A stretch of DNA of 7,997 nucleotides from Pyramidobacter sp. (GTDB taxonomy: Bacteria; Synergistota; Synergistia; Synergistales; Dethiosulfovibrionaceae), in the NCBI GenBank assembly GCA_016286835.1, contig JAEEUD010000074.1, positions 1 through 7,997 of the forward strand, in the 5' to 3' direction. Of the stretch, positions 1-7,126 are shown in pieces (the first letter of the stretch is position 1; the number at the start of each line of letters is the position of its first letter). Under the pieces are notes generated by a model, which was given only the letters and a program-made list of their open reading frames with translations, ran no database searches and was not told where the DNA came from. Position numbers and translations under genes: made by a program.

Positions 1-233
<233 letters not shown>

Positions 234-235
234 GG

Positions 236-1261
236 TTATTCGGCCTCCTTGCCGGGACGCTCAAGGAACTTGTTGCCCGACTCGGGCGTGAGCGGGAAGT
301 GGCAGTCCACGAAGTGCCCGGGCTCGACCTCGCGCATCCCGCACGCCTTCTCGTGGCAGATGTCCTTTGCGTAGGGACATCTGGGCGAGAACGAGCAGCC
401 TTTGGGCAGGTTGGTCGGATCGGGGGGAAGGCCGGGGATGACGGCCAGTCGGCTGCCGAGCGGGCTTTCCAGCGTCGGCACGGCGTTGAACAGGCCCTGC
501 GTGTAGGGGTGCTTCGGATTGGTGTAGAGCGACTTGATGTCGGCGTACTCGACGAGATGGCCGGCGTACATGATCGCCACGGTGTCGCAGGTCTCGGCGA
601 CGATGCCGAGGTCGTGCGTGATCAGCAGCATCGAGGTCTTTTCGCTCTGCTGGAGCTTCTTGATGAGTTCGAGCACCTGCGCCTGAATGGTCACGTCAAG
701 AGCCGTCGTTGGCTCGTCGGCGATGATCAGCTGCGGACGGCAGGCGAGCGCGATGGCGATCACCACGCGCTGTCTCATGCCGCCGGAGAACTGGTGCGGG
801 AAGTCCTTGGCGCGCTCGGGGCGGATGCCGACGAGACGCAGCATCTCGATGGCGCGCTCGCGCGCGGCTTCGCCCTTCAGGTTCAGGTGCAGCTGCACCA
901 TCTCGGTGATCTGCTCTTCCACCGTCATGATCGGGTTGAGCGAAGTCATCGGGTCCTGGAAGATCATCGACACGTCGCCGCCGCGCAGGCGGCGCTTTTC
1001 GGCGTCGGTCATCCTGCGCACGTCCTGGCCGTTGAAAAGGATCTCGCCGCTGGTGATCTCGCCGGGAGGCGTCTGCACCAGCTGCAGGATCGACAGCGCC
1101 GTCGTTGTCTTGCCCGCGCCCGTCTCTCCGACGAAGCCGAGCGACTTGCCGCGCTCAAGCTGCATGTTCAGGTGATTGACCGCCTTGACGACGCCCGAGT
1201 CGGTGTTGAACTGCACCGACAGGTCGCGGATGTCGAGGAGGATGTCTTTGTTTTCGTTCAT
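236..1261 (-). CDS. dppD: Peptide ABC transporter ATPase, DppD/OppD-like
   Basis: Cytoplasmic ATP-hydrolysing subunit, 341 residues, the usual length for DppD/OppD. Walker A GETGAGKTT is at residues 45-53, the Q-loop glutamine at 102 (FQDP), the signature FSGGMRQR at 158-165, Walker B LIIADEP at 178-184 and the H-loop histidine at 216. The C-terminal oligopeptide-transporter extension is present, with HPYTQGL near 251-257 and cysteines at 289, 295, 302, 307 and 320. Cysteines in this part of the family have been linked to an iron-sulfur cluster in some members; whether that holds here is unknown. I chose the ATG at 1261-1259: AAGGTG (1273-1268) sits 6 bases before it as SD, overlapping the dppC stop. 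An in-frame GTG at 1270 would add three residues but falls inside that SD. The dpp name rests on gene order. Confidence 0.95.
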   Translation of the reverse strand: MNENKDILLDIRDLSVQFNTDSGVVKAVNHLNMQLERGKSLGFVGETGAGKTTTALSILQLVQTPPGEITSGEILFNGQDVRRMTDAEKRRLRGGDVSMIFQDPMTSLNPIMTVEEQITEMVQLHLNLKGEAARERAIEMLRLVGIRPERAKDFPHQFSGGMRQRVVIAIALACRPQLIIADEPTTALDVTIQAQVLELIKKLQQSEKTSMLLITHDLGIVAETCDTVAIMYAGHLVEYADIKSLYTNPKHPYTQGLFNAVPTLESPLGSRLAVIPGLPPDPTNLPKGCSFSPRCPYAKDICHEKACGMREVEPGHFVDCHFPLTPESGNKFLERPGKEAE

Positions 1262-1271
1262 GGCCGTCACC

Positions 1272-2120
1272 TTACCGTTTCTGCTTGGGGTCGAGCGCGT
1301 CGCGCAGACCGTCGCCGAGGAAGTTGAGCGAGAGGATCGTGAACATGATCGCCAGACCGGGGAAGATGCTCATGTAAGCGTTGTTGCGCAGATAGGGACG
1401 CGCGGAGGAGAGCATTCCGCCCCACTCGGGATACGGCGGCTGGATGCCCAGACCAAGGAAACTCAGCGTGGCTGCGAAAAGAATGGCGTTGGCAACGGAG
1501 AGCGTGGACTGGACGATCAGCGGCGCGGCGCAGTTGGGCAGGATGTAGAGGCAGATGATGCGCTTGTGCGAGGCGCCCATCGCGCGGGCCGCCTCGATGA
1601 ACTCCTGATCCTTGATCGAGAGCACCGAAGCGCGCGTCAGTCGCGCGAACTTGGGGATATAGGTGATGCCGACGGCCACCATCAGGTTGAACAGACCCGG
1701 TCCGAGCACCGACGAGATGACGATCGCCATGAGGATCGTGGGGATGGCCATCTGGATGTCCATCAGACGCATCAGGATCATGTCGAGCTTGCCGCCGAAA
1801 TAGCCGGAGATCGCGCCGATCAGACCGCCGACCACCAGCGAGATGGATACGGCGATGATGCCGACCTGGAGCGAGATGCGCGAGCCGTAGATGATGCGGC
1901 TGAGGATGTCGCGGCCGAACTCGTCCGTGCCGAACCAGTGCATAGCGCTGGGGGCCTTGCGGATCATCATGTAGTCCTGCTGCGCGTAGCCGTAGGGCGC
2001 GAGCTGATCGGCGAAAATGGCGCAGATGATCAGCACGATCAGGATGAACAGCCCGAACAGCGCCAGATAGTTGCGGCGCAGACGGATGAGCGTGTATTTG
2101 AGCATCGAGTTGTTTTTCAT
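1272..2120 (-). CDS. dppC: Peptide ABC transporter permease, DppC/OppC-like
   Basis: Inner-membrane channel subunit, 282 residues. It has the family's N-terminal pattern: a hydrophobic helix at about 19-37, then the WFGTDEFGRDILSR segment near residues 62-75, which is characteristic of DppC/OppC. The ATPase-docking EAA loop reads EAARAMGASHKR followed by LPN. The C-terminus LGDGLRDALDPK is also typical. Several further hydrophobic segments fit six membrane spans. The start is set by AAAGGAG (2137-2131), 10 bases before the ATG at 2120-2118; an in-frame GTG at 2129 is only one base from that SD and is unlikely. The SD overlaps the TAA stop of dppB, so translation of the two permeases is probably coupled. 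The partner is DppB, and the substrate is not determined by the sequence. Confidence 0.95.
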   Translation of the reverse strand: MKNNSMLKYTLIRLRRNYLALFGLFILIVLIICAIFADQLAPYGYAQQDYMMIRKAPSAMHWFGTDEFGRDILSRIIYGSRISLQVGIIAVSISLVVGGLIGAISGYFGGKLDMILMRLMDIQMAIPTILMAIVISSVLGPGLFNLMVAVGITYIPKFARLTRASVLSIKDQEFIEAARAMGASHKRIICLYILPNCAAPLIVQSTLSVANAILFAATLSFLGLGIQPPYPEWGGMLSSARPYLRNNAYMSIFPGLAIMFTILSLNFLGDGLRDALDPKQKR

Positions 2121-2135
2121 GAAAGACACGCTCCT

Positions 2136-3059
2136 TTACTTGACGCGGATCCTGGGATCGACCACGCCGTAGAGCAGGTCGACGGCCAGGTTGATGATGC
2201 AGTAGGAAACCGAGATGAAAAGGACGCCGCCCTGAATGATCGGGTAGTCGCGCAGGTTGATCGCTTCCAGCATCAGACGGCCGACGCCGGAGATCGAGAA
2301 GATCGCCTCCGTGACGATCGAGCCGCCCAGCAGAGCGCCGAACTGCATACTGATGATCGTCATGATCGGGATGAGCGCGTTGGGCAGCGCGTGGCGCCAG
2401 ATGACGACGCTCTCTTTCTGTCCCTTGGCGCGGGCGGTCCTGATGTAGTCGGATTTGATGACTTCAAGCATACTCGAACGGGTCATCTTGGCGAACAGCG
2501 CCGTGGACGAGCCCGAAAGCGTGACGACGGGCAGCACCATCTCGGAGAGGCTGTCAAAACCCATCGACGGCAGCCAGCCCAGCTTGACGGAGAAGGCAAG
2601 GATCAGCAGCAATCCCGTCCAGAACGTGGGCATCGAGACGCCCAGCAGGATGAAGACGGTGACGACGCTGTCGAGCAGCGAATACTGCCGGATGGCGCTG
2701 ATGATGCCGAGCGGCAGCCCCATCAGCGTGCTGAAGAGGACGGCGGAGAATGCCAGACGCATCGTCGTGGGGATGCGGATCGCCAGTTCCTGAGCGACGG
2801 GGCTCTTCATGTTGTAGGAATAGCCGAGGTCGAACTTGGTCACGGCGTTGTAAACGTAGCGTCCGAACTGGACGAAGAACGGGTCGTTGAGGCCGTGTTC
2901 ATCGCGGAACGCCTCGATGGCTTCGGGCGTGGCTTCCTCGCCGAGCGCGATGCGCGCGGGGTCGCCGGGCGTGAAGTAGAGGATCGTGTAAAGGATGAAC
3001 ATGACGCTCAGCACGACGGGGAACAGAATGAGGATTCTGCGGAGAGCGTATTTCAGCAC
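2136..3059 (-). CDS. dppB: Peptide ABC transporter permease, DppB/OppB-like
   Basis: Inner-membrane channel subunit, 307 residues, normal for the family. The N-terminal helix (LRRILILFPVVLSVMFIL region) is followed by the periplasmic PGDPARIALG segment that marks DppB/OppB. The EAA-type loop reads RTARAKGQKES and continues to HALPNALIPI. The C-terminus LLYGVVDPRIRVK is standard. The start codon is GTG at 3059-3057, preceded by AAAGGTG (3074-3068) with 8 bases between. An ATG at 3067-3065 is out of frame and would give only four codons, so GTG is preferred. It is the first gene after the 136-base gap that follows the binding-protein gene and pairs with dppC to form the pore. Confidence 0.94.
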   Translation of the reverse strand: MLKYALRRILILFPVVLSVMFILYTILYFTPGDPARIALGEEATPEAIEAFRDEHGLNDPFFVQFGRYVYNAVTKFDLGYSYNMKSPVAQELAIRIPTTMRLAFSAVLFSTLMGLPLGIISAIRQYSLLDSVVTVFILLGVSMPTFWTGLLLILAFSVKLGWLPSMGFDSLSEMVLPVVTLSGSSTALFAKMTRSSMLEVIKSDYIRTARAKGQKESVVIWRHALPNALIPIMTIISMQFGALLGGSIVTEAIFSISGVGRLMLEAINLRDYPIIQGGVLFISVSYCIINLAVDLLYGVVDPRIRVK

Positions 3060-3140
3060 GGGAGCATCACCTTTTCTTCAGGAATCGAAAATTGTTGCTG
3101 CGAAAAAGGAACGACAGGGGGGACGGACTGTGCGGAAAGA

Positions 3141-3168
3141 GCCGCGCCGGTTTTTGTACCGGCGCGGC
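3141..3168 (-). terminator. Stem-loop between dppA and dppB (partial terminator or mRNA stabiliser)
   Basis: A perfect 10-bp inverted repeat, GCCGCGCCGG and CCGGCGCGGC, flanks an 8-base loop. It begins 28 bases after the dppA stop. On the transcribed (minus) strand it is followed by TCTTTCC, which is pyrimidine-rich but not a true U-run. In binding-protein-dependent operons such a hairpin often limits read-through into the permease genes or protects the 3' end of the binding-protein mRNA. That role is inferred here. The structure itself is seen directly. Confidence 0.7.
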
Positions 3169-3195
3169 ATTTGTGTGCGAAAAAGCCGAAAGGGC

Positions 3196-4749
3196 TTACT
3201 TCAGACGCTCCTGCTCGGGATAGTGCAGGTTGGTAAGCAGGTTGATCTTGCCGTCGTAGAGGTCTTCGAGGCCGATCAGGTCCTTCTGGGCGCCGTTGAG
3301 CTCGGCGGCCTGGCAGAGGTACACCCAGGGGTGCAGATCGTTCATGCGGTCCCAGATCTTCTGGAACAGCGCTTCGCGGTCGGCGTCGTTGGTGCACTTG
3401 TTCTGCTCGTCCATCAGCTTGTCGATCTCGGGATCGCTGATGCGGGCCGAGTTGGTGGCGGCGATGGAGGTCGTCGTGATGACCGACTGCCAGTACACGC
3501 CGGCGTCGCGGTTGGTCTGCATGCCCCAGGTGGAGGCGTACAGATCGTGGCCGTGCTCCTTGCGGATCTTGTCGTTGATGACGGCGTTCTCGAACACCGA
3601 GACGTTGACCTTGATGCCGACCTGGCCGAGCATGGCCTGGAGGATCGTGGCGCCGTCGATGCGGTCCTTGGCGTTCATGACCCACAGCTCAAGCGTCATG
3701 TCCTTGACGCTGGGATCGTCCTTGGCGGCCTCGGCGAGCAGCTTCTTGGCGAGCTCGGGGTTGTAATCCCACTTGACGGGATCCTTGGGGAACCACTGGC
3801 AGGCGGTGGGCAGGGGGCCCTGGCCGGGGATGCCGTAGCCTTCATAGGCGACCTGGATGTAGGCTTCCTTGTTGATGGCGGCGTCGATAGCCTTGCGGAC
3901 GCGGACGTCCTTCAGCTTGGGGCTGTCCATGTTCATGGCCAGGTGCAGAAGCACGAGGCCGGGGGCCTCGACGGCCTTGACCTTCTTGCTGTCCTGCAGG
4001 CGGGCGAAGTCGGAAGCGGGCACGGCGTAGATCATGTCGACCTCGCCGGTCTCAAGGGCGATGACGCGGCTGCTGTTGTCGGGCAGCACGACGAACGTCA
4101 GCTTCTTGGCATAGGGCTTCGTTCCCCAGTACTCGTCAAAGGCTTCCATCTCGACGCGGACGCCCTTGTCCCACTTCACGAACTTGTAGGGACCGGTGCC
4201 GACGGGCTGACGGAAGTAATCCTTGCCGGCGGTCTCAACGGCCTTGCGGTTGAGGATCGAGGCGTAGGGGTGCTTCATCGAGCCGAGGAAGCCGCCGACG
4301 GGGCCGCGGGTGCGGAGGATGAGCGTGTGGTCGTCGATCTTTTCAAAACCGTTGGGATCGATCCACATGCCCTTCGACTTGGCGAAGACGGACTGCTTGG
4401 GATCGGTCACGCGGGTGAGCGAGAAGATGACGTCGTCGGCCGTGAAGGGCTCGCCGTTGTGGAACTTGACGCCCTTGCGCAGATAGATCTTGTAGGTCTG
4501 CTCGTCGATCTGCTCATATTTCTCGGCGAGGACGGGAGTCAGCTCCTTGGTCTTGCCGTCGACGGTGAACAGGGGCTCATAGATCTGCTTCTCCATCGTG
4601 AACGAGTAGGTGTCGACCGAGTTCTGCGGGTCGAAGTTCTTGGCGTCGATCGACACGCCGACGCGCATCTCTTCGCCGCGGGGAGCGGCGTAAGCAGCGC
4701 ACGTGGCGGCCAGGACGAAAGCCAGGCAAAGCGCGAGTGTCTTTTTCAT
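3196..4749 (-). CDS. dppA: Peptide/solute-binding protein, SBP family 5 (DppA/OppA-like)
   Basis: Periplasmic binding protein of 517 residues that would deliver the solute to the DppBCDF importer. The N-terminus has the basic MKK, a hydrophobic core and an A-Y-A signal peptidase I site at 19-21. A cysteine is at 17, but the preceding A-A-T is a poor lipobox, so a soluble periplasmic protein is favoured. The SBP_bac_5 signature region reads KFHNGEPFTADDVIFSLTRV near residues 95-114, and YEPLFTVDGKT occurs before it. The start has AAAGGAG (4764-4758) 8 bases upstream. It is promoter-proximal in the operon, as usual for a subunit needed in excess. Family members bind dipeptides, oligopeptides, nickel, glutathione and other solutes; the ligand here cannot be told. 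Confidence 0.95.
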   Translation of the reverse strand: MKKTLALCLAFVLAATCAAYAAPRGEEMRVGVSIDAKNFDPQNSVDTYSFTMEKQIYEPLFTVDGKTKELTPVLAEKYEQIDEQTYKIYLRKGVKFHNGEPFTADDVIFSLTRVTDPKQSVFAKSKGMWIDPNGFEKIDDHTLILRTRGPVGGFLGSMKHPYASILNRKAVETAGKDYFRQPVGTGPYKFVKWDKGVRVEMEAFDEYWGTKPYAKKLTFVVLPDNSSRVIALETGEVDMIYAVPASDFARLQDSKKVKAVEAPGLVLLHLAMNMDSPKLKDVRVRKAIDAAINKEAYIQVAYEGYGIPGQGPLPTACQWFPKDPVKWDYNPELAKKLLAEAAKDDPSVKDMTLELWVMNAKDRIDGATILQAMLGQVGIKVNVSVFENAVINDKIRKEHGHDLYASTWGMQTNRDAGVYWQSVITTTSIAATNSARISDPEIDKLMDEQNKCTNDADREALFQKIWDRMNDLHPWVYLCQAAELNGAQKDLIGLEDLYDGKINLLTNLHYPEQERLK

Positions 4750-4806
4750 AACTGGTGCTCCTTTCCCTTATAAATGGAAAATTTGTGGTGGAACAAAACG
4801 AAAAAC

Positions 4807-4829
4807 GACGCTGCCGCTTTCAGCGCGTC
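4807..4829 (-). terminator. Hairpin with T-rich tail in the dppA leader, possible attenuator
   Basis: On the minus strand an imperfect hairpin (GACGC pairing with GCGTC, then two or three further pairs around a 2-base bulge) is followed directly by GTTTTTCGTTTTG. It lies between the predicted promoter and the dppA start, about 58 bases before the ATG. Shape and position fit a leader terminator that could be controlled by an alternative fold. No known riboswitch class was recognised. It could also be a chance structure in GC-rich DNA. Confidence 0.4.
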
Positions 4830-4914
4830 CCCCCTTCGTGACGGAATGAAGCGGCGCGGAAGAGCGGACCTGTTCAGGCGGAACGCCCGAAAGGATATCC
4901 ACGCTTCCAGATTG

Positions 4915-4942
4915 ATTGTAGCAAAAAATATACATTTGGCAA
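4915..4942 (-). promoter_or_regulatory. Predicted sigma70-type promoter of the dpp operon
   Basis: Read on the minus strand: -35 TTGCCA (4942-4937), a 16-base spacer, and -10 TACAAT (4920-4915), each one mismatch from consensus. Transcription would start near 4908, giving a leader of about 160 bases before dppA. The spacer contains an AT-rich stretch. It is the best promoter match upstream of dppA. Confidence 0.65.
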
Positions 4943-5238
4943 GGTGAAAAAAGGCGCATGAAAACCTTATGACGAGACAGTCCGAGGCGACCGACGGAAG
5001 ACGTGTCATTCTATAATGGCGATATGATGAATAAAAATTCGCTGGAATTGTTCGTGATATTTCATCGTAATGCAGTAAAATCGCATTGAAAACGTTTGAC
5101 GGTATCACAAGGATGAGAAAGTGTATACAGTATTTTCGACATCAGCGCGTTAAAAATGACGGGGCGTTTTTGAGCGAAAAACGTCAAAATTGTATAACCT
5201 TTGCGAGGCGATTTTGAGAGAGCGGGCGATAAATAATT
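4943..5238. other. AT-rich intergenic region without a convincing gene
   Basis: Between the dpp promoter and the terminator of the CGGC gene no reading frame has both an SD and a recognisable product. The open frame covering 4746-5108 on the minus strand runs over the promoter and leader and gives a low-complexity product with no family resemblance, so it is not called. Base composition is clearly richer in A and T than the flanking genes. Small inverted repeats occur: AATGC/GCATT at 5069-5087, CGTTTTT/AAAAACG at 5165-5183, and AAGGT/ACCTT at 4941-4968 next to the -35 box. Any of these might bind a regulator, but none matches an operator I can name. Confidence 0.5.
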
Positions 5239-5259
5239 CGTTCCGAAAGGATCGGAACG
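5239..5259 (-). terminator. Terminator-like hairpin downstream of the CGGC-domain gene
   Basis: A perfect 8-bp inverted repeat, CGTTCCGA and TCGGAACG, encloses a 5-base loop. It lies 38 bases past the stop of the minus-strand gene. On the minus strand it is followed by AATTATTTATC, T-rich but interrupted, so it is a weaker intrinsic terminator. On the plus strand the flank is GAAAAAGG, so it would not terminate in that direction. Confidence 0.55.
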
Positions 5260-5297
5260 GAAAAAGGTCTGTTATCCGTGGAACACATCGGCGCCGT

Positions 5298-5708
5298 TCA
5301 GACGCTTGCCCACGGCTTATAAATGCCGGCGTCGCGCTTTTTCTGCGCGAGTTCGGAGATTCTCGTCCCCAGTCTGAGAGCGAATCCCTTATGCTTTATC
5401 TGCGCCGCGATGTACTTCAGGAACGGACACGGCAGGCGGTGCTTGGATTCCGACACCATGCACGTGGAAAGGTGCACCGTCACGTCCTCTTTGGTCTTTT
5501 CCAGACGTTTCAGCTTGTGCTCCAGCGTCGCCAGCTTTTCCGGCACGTGCGCGCCGCAGCAGCCGCCGCAGGTCATCGACATGTACTGCGTGTCGGGCGG
5601 ATAATCGGCGAACATGCCCGTGCGCTTGTAAAAAGCCCACGTGCAGTTCGCGCCCGCGCAGCGCTTTGTGACCGCGTCGCACTGAATGATCACGACAAGT
5701 TTTGACAT
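5298..5708 (-). CDS. CGGC-domain (Cys-rich, putative metal-binding) protein
   Basis: Small cytoplasmic protein of 136 residues with no signal peptide or membrane segment. It matches the CGGC domain family: C10, then C17-A-G-A-N-C22, the name-giving C47-G-G-C50 with an extra C51, and later HLSTCMV (C83) and PCPF (C94). The conserved cysteines suggest metal or cluster binding, but the biochemical function of the family is not established. The start is the ATG at 5708-5706, with AAAGGAG (5724-5718) 9 bases upstream. A longer in-frame extension to 5756 crosses this SD and is rejected. The C-terminal third is rich in Lys and Arg. It is transcribed away from the Grd-like pair and does not look cotranscribed with dpp, since a hairpin and about 540 bases separate it from dppA. 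Confidence 0.85.
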   Translation of the reverse strand: MSKLVVIIQCDAVTKRCAGANCTWAFYKRTGMFADYPPDTQYMSMTCGGCCGAHVPEKLATLEHKLKRLEKTKEDVTVHLSTCMVSESKHRLPCPFLKYIAAQIKHKGFALRLGTRISELAQKKRDAGIYKPWASV

Positions 5709-5726
5709 GGGTACTGACTCCTTTCC

Positions 5727-5750
5727 GCTTATGACGGGATCGCGATAAGC
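5727..5750. repeat. Inverted repeat GCTTAT/ATAAGC upstream of the CGGC gene
   Basis: Six-base perfect arms, GCTTAT (5727-5732) and ATAAGC (5745-5750), are separated by 12 bases. The repeat lies just before the SD of the CGGC gene and within the divergent intergenic region. It could be an operator or a hairpin in the leader RNA. The arms are short, so chance is possible. Confidence 0.35.
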
Positions 5751-5776
5751 ATACAACGAAATTGGTATTTCAATGT

Positions 5777-5804
5777 TTTACGACACCGGCGTTATACTTA
5801 TCAT
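5777..5804 (+). promoter_or_regulatory. Possible promoter of the Grd-like gene pair
   Basis: TTTACG (5777-5782), a 16-base spacer and TATCAT (5799-5804) resemble a sigma70-type promoter, with a weak -35. An overlapping alternative -10, TATACT, lies at 5793-5798 but has no good -35. Either would start transcription a few tens of bases before the ATG at 5841. Position supports it; sequence match is moderate. Confidence 0.35.
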
Positions 5805-5840
5805 ATCACAGCGGCTGCGGCCGACGGAAGGAGAGCGCAG

Positions 5841-7115
5841 ATGAGCAGCAAACTGACGATAGGGACCATCTATGTGAAAAACGTCGAATGGGGCGGAAAA
5901 TCCCTGCTTGTAAACGGGAATCTCACGCTGAACAAAGAGGAACTTCTCGGCGCGATCGCGGCCGACCGCGACTTTTTCGGGACGGTCGAGCTGCACATCG
6001 TTCGCCCCGGCGACAGTACGCGTCTGCTGGCGATTGAGGACGTGATGCAGCCGCGCTGCAAAGCCGATGCGCCGGAAACGTCGTATCCCGGCCTGTGGGG
6101 CAAGCTGGCGCCCGCCGGTGAAGGGATGACGCTGGCGCTGAAAGGCGTCGTTGTCTCCGACATTTATTATGAAAAACTGAACATCAAGTGGTACCTCGAC
6201 ATGAAGGGCGAGTGCGCGAAGTACTCGCAGTTTTCCAAACAGTTTCACGTTGTGCTCGATGCAAAACCGAAAGAAGGCGTCGAGCCGCTCAGCTACGCCC
6301 GCGCGCTCAAGCACGCGTCGCTGACGATCAACGTGATGATCGCGAAGCTGGGGCTGGGACAGCCGTTCGACACGGAAGAGACGTTCAGCCTCGGTCCGGT
6401 CGGTCCGGGGCCGGACGGCAAGCCGTTGCCGCGTGTCGCCTACGCAGTCGTCCACGCGGCGCAGAATGACACGTGGAACTTTCTCGTCTACGGTCAGAGT
6501 GCGCTCGGCTTCCTTCCGACGGTACTCCAGCCGACGGAGATCCTCGACGGTGCGATGATCTGGCGCTACTGGGAGCCGAATTACTATCTGCAAAACGAAA
6601 ACTGCATCATGGAGCTGATGCGCCGCCATGGCAAGGATCTGGAGTTCGTCGGCTGCGTGATCAGCAATAACGTTATGCGCATCGACGACAAGGAAGCGAT
6701 GGCGATGATGGCTGCCCGCCTTTGCCGCGATACGCTGAAAGCTGACTGTGTGCTCGTCAACAAGAGCGGCATGGGACACGCGCAGCTGGACGCGTCGCTC
6801 CATTTCATCCAGATGGAGAAGATGGGCCTTCCCGCGGTGGTCAATCTGGCCGCCGTTTCCAACGACAAGCCCTGCGACAATCTTGTCGTCTTCAATCCCA
6901 AGGTGGACGCCGTGATCAACAGCAGCCGCAATTTTATTCTCCATCACGAACGCGTCGAAACGCTGATCGGCGACGGAGCAGACGTGCCCAGCCTGCGCGG
7001 CATCGATCCGTGGGGGCCGTTTGAGCACACCACTGCGGCCGCCTATCAGGGGCACATGAACCAGCTCGGCGACTTCTTCATGACCGCCGATCCCGAACTG
7101 ACCTGGAAAGACTAA
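5841..7115 (+). CDS. Glycine/sarcosine/betaine reductase component B alpha/beta-like protein (GrdE/GrdG/GrdI family), pyruvoyl Cys apparently absent
   Basis: 424 residues, close to the roughly 430 of GrdE. In the known reductases this proprotein is cut at a cysteine (Cys242 in GrdE) to give two chains, the second starting with a pyruvoyl group that binds the substrate amine. Family features are clear: RPGDSTR near residue 55, an EGMTLALKG segment near 100, VAYAVVHA near 205, LPTVLQPTEILDGA at 225-238 and RHGKDLEFVG at 262-271. After DGA (236-238) the protein reads MIWRYWEPNYY, where GrdE, as I recall it, has a segment with two cysteines including the cleaved one. No Cys occurs there; the nearest are C255 and C272. 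The start has AAGGAG (5828-5833) 7 bases upstream. The neighbour 11 bases downstream is the matching GrdB-like subunit. Family is firm; substrate and activity are unknown. Confidence 0.88.
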   Translation: MSSKLTIGTIYVKNVEWGGKSLLVNGNLTLNKEELLGAIAADRDFFGTVELHIVRPGDSTRLLAIEDVMQPRCKADAPETSYPGLWGKLAPAGEGMTLALKGVVVSDIYYEKLNIKWYLDMKGECAKYSQFSKQFHVVLDAKPKEGVEPLSYARALKHASLTINVMIAKLGLGQPFDTEETFSLGPVGPGPDGKPLPRVAYAVVHAAQNDTWNFLVYGQSALGFLPTVLQPTEILDGAMIWRYWEPNYYLQNENCIMELMRRHGKDLEFVGCVISNNVMRIDDKEAMAMMAARLCRDTLKADCVLVNKSGMGHAQLDASLHFIQMEKMGLPAVVNLAAVSNDKPCDNLVVFNPKVDAVINSSRNFILHHERVETLIGDGADVPSLRGIDPWGPFEHTTAAAYQGHMNQLGDFFMTADPELTWKD

Positions 7116-7126
7116 GGAGGCCCAAC

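Noticed and set aside
1176..3236. 686-residue open frame on the plus strand opposite the dpp genes
   Set aside because: It lies antisense to three well supported transporter genes. Its product is rich in Asp, Glu, His, Arg and Gln in the manner of an antisense shadow in GC-rich DNA, and no family is recognisable.
4733..4749. Lipoprotein signal in the binding protein (Cys17)
   Set aside because: Residues before the Cys are A-A-T, with Thr at -1, which is not acceptable for a standard lipobox, and an A-Y-A cleavage site follows directly.
2995..4773. 592-residue open frame on the plus strand opposite dppA
   Set aside because: Antisense to the binding-protein gene, with repetitive Val/Leu/Gly/Asp composition that follows from the codon pattern of the real gene.
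5024..5089. Short plus-strand frame MMNKNSLELF after a TATAAT box at 5012-5017
   Set aside because: No SD, no matching -35 for the TATAAT and only about 21 codons. Likely chance in AT-rich DNA.
4746..5108. 120-residue minus-strand frame upstream of dppA
   Set aside because: It runs through the predicted promoter and leader, overlaps the dppA start, has no clear SD and resembles no known protein.
5190..5705. 171-residue plus-strand frame opposite the CGGC gene
   Set aside because: Antisense to a protein with a conserved cysteine pattern and a good SD; the product is Arg/His-rich and unrecognisable.
5778..7055. 425-residue open frame on the minus strand opposite the GrdE-like gene
   Set aside because: The plus strand encodes a clear GrdE-family protein with a good SD. 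The minus-strand product has antisense-type composition and no motifs.
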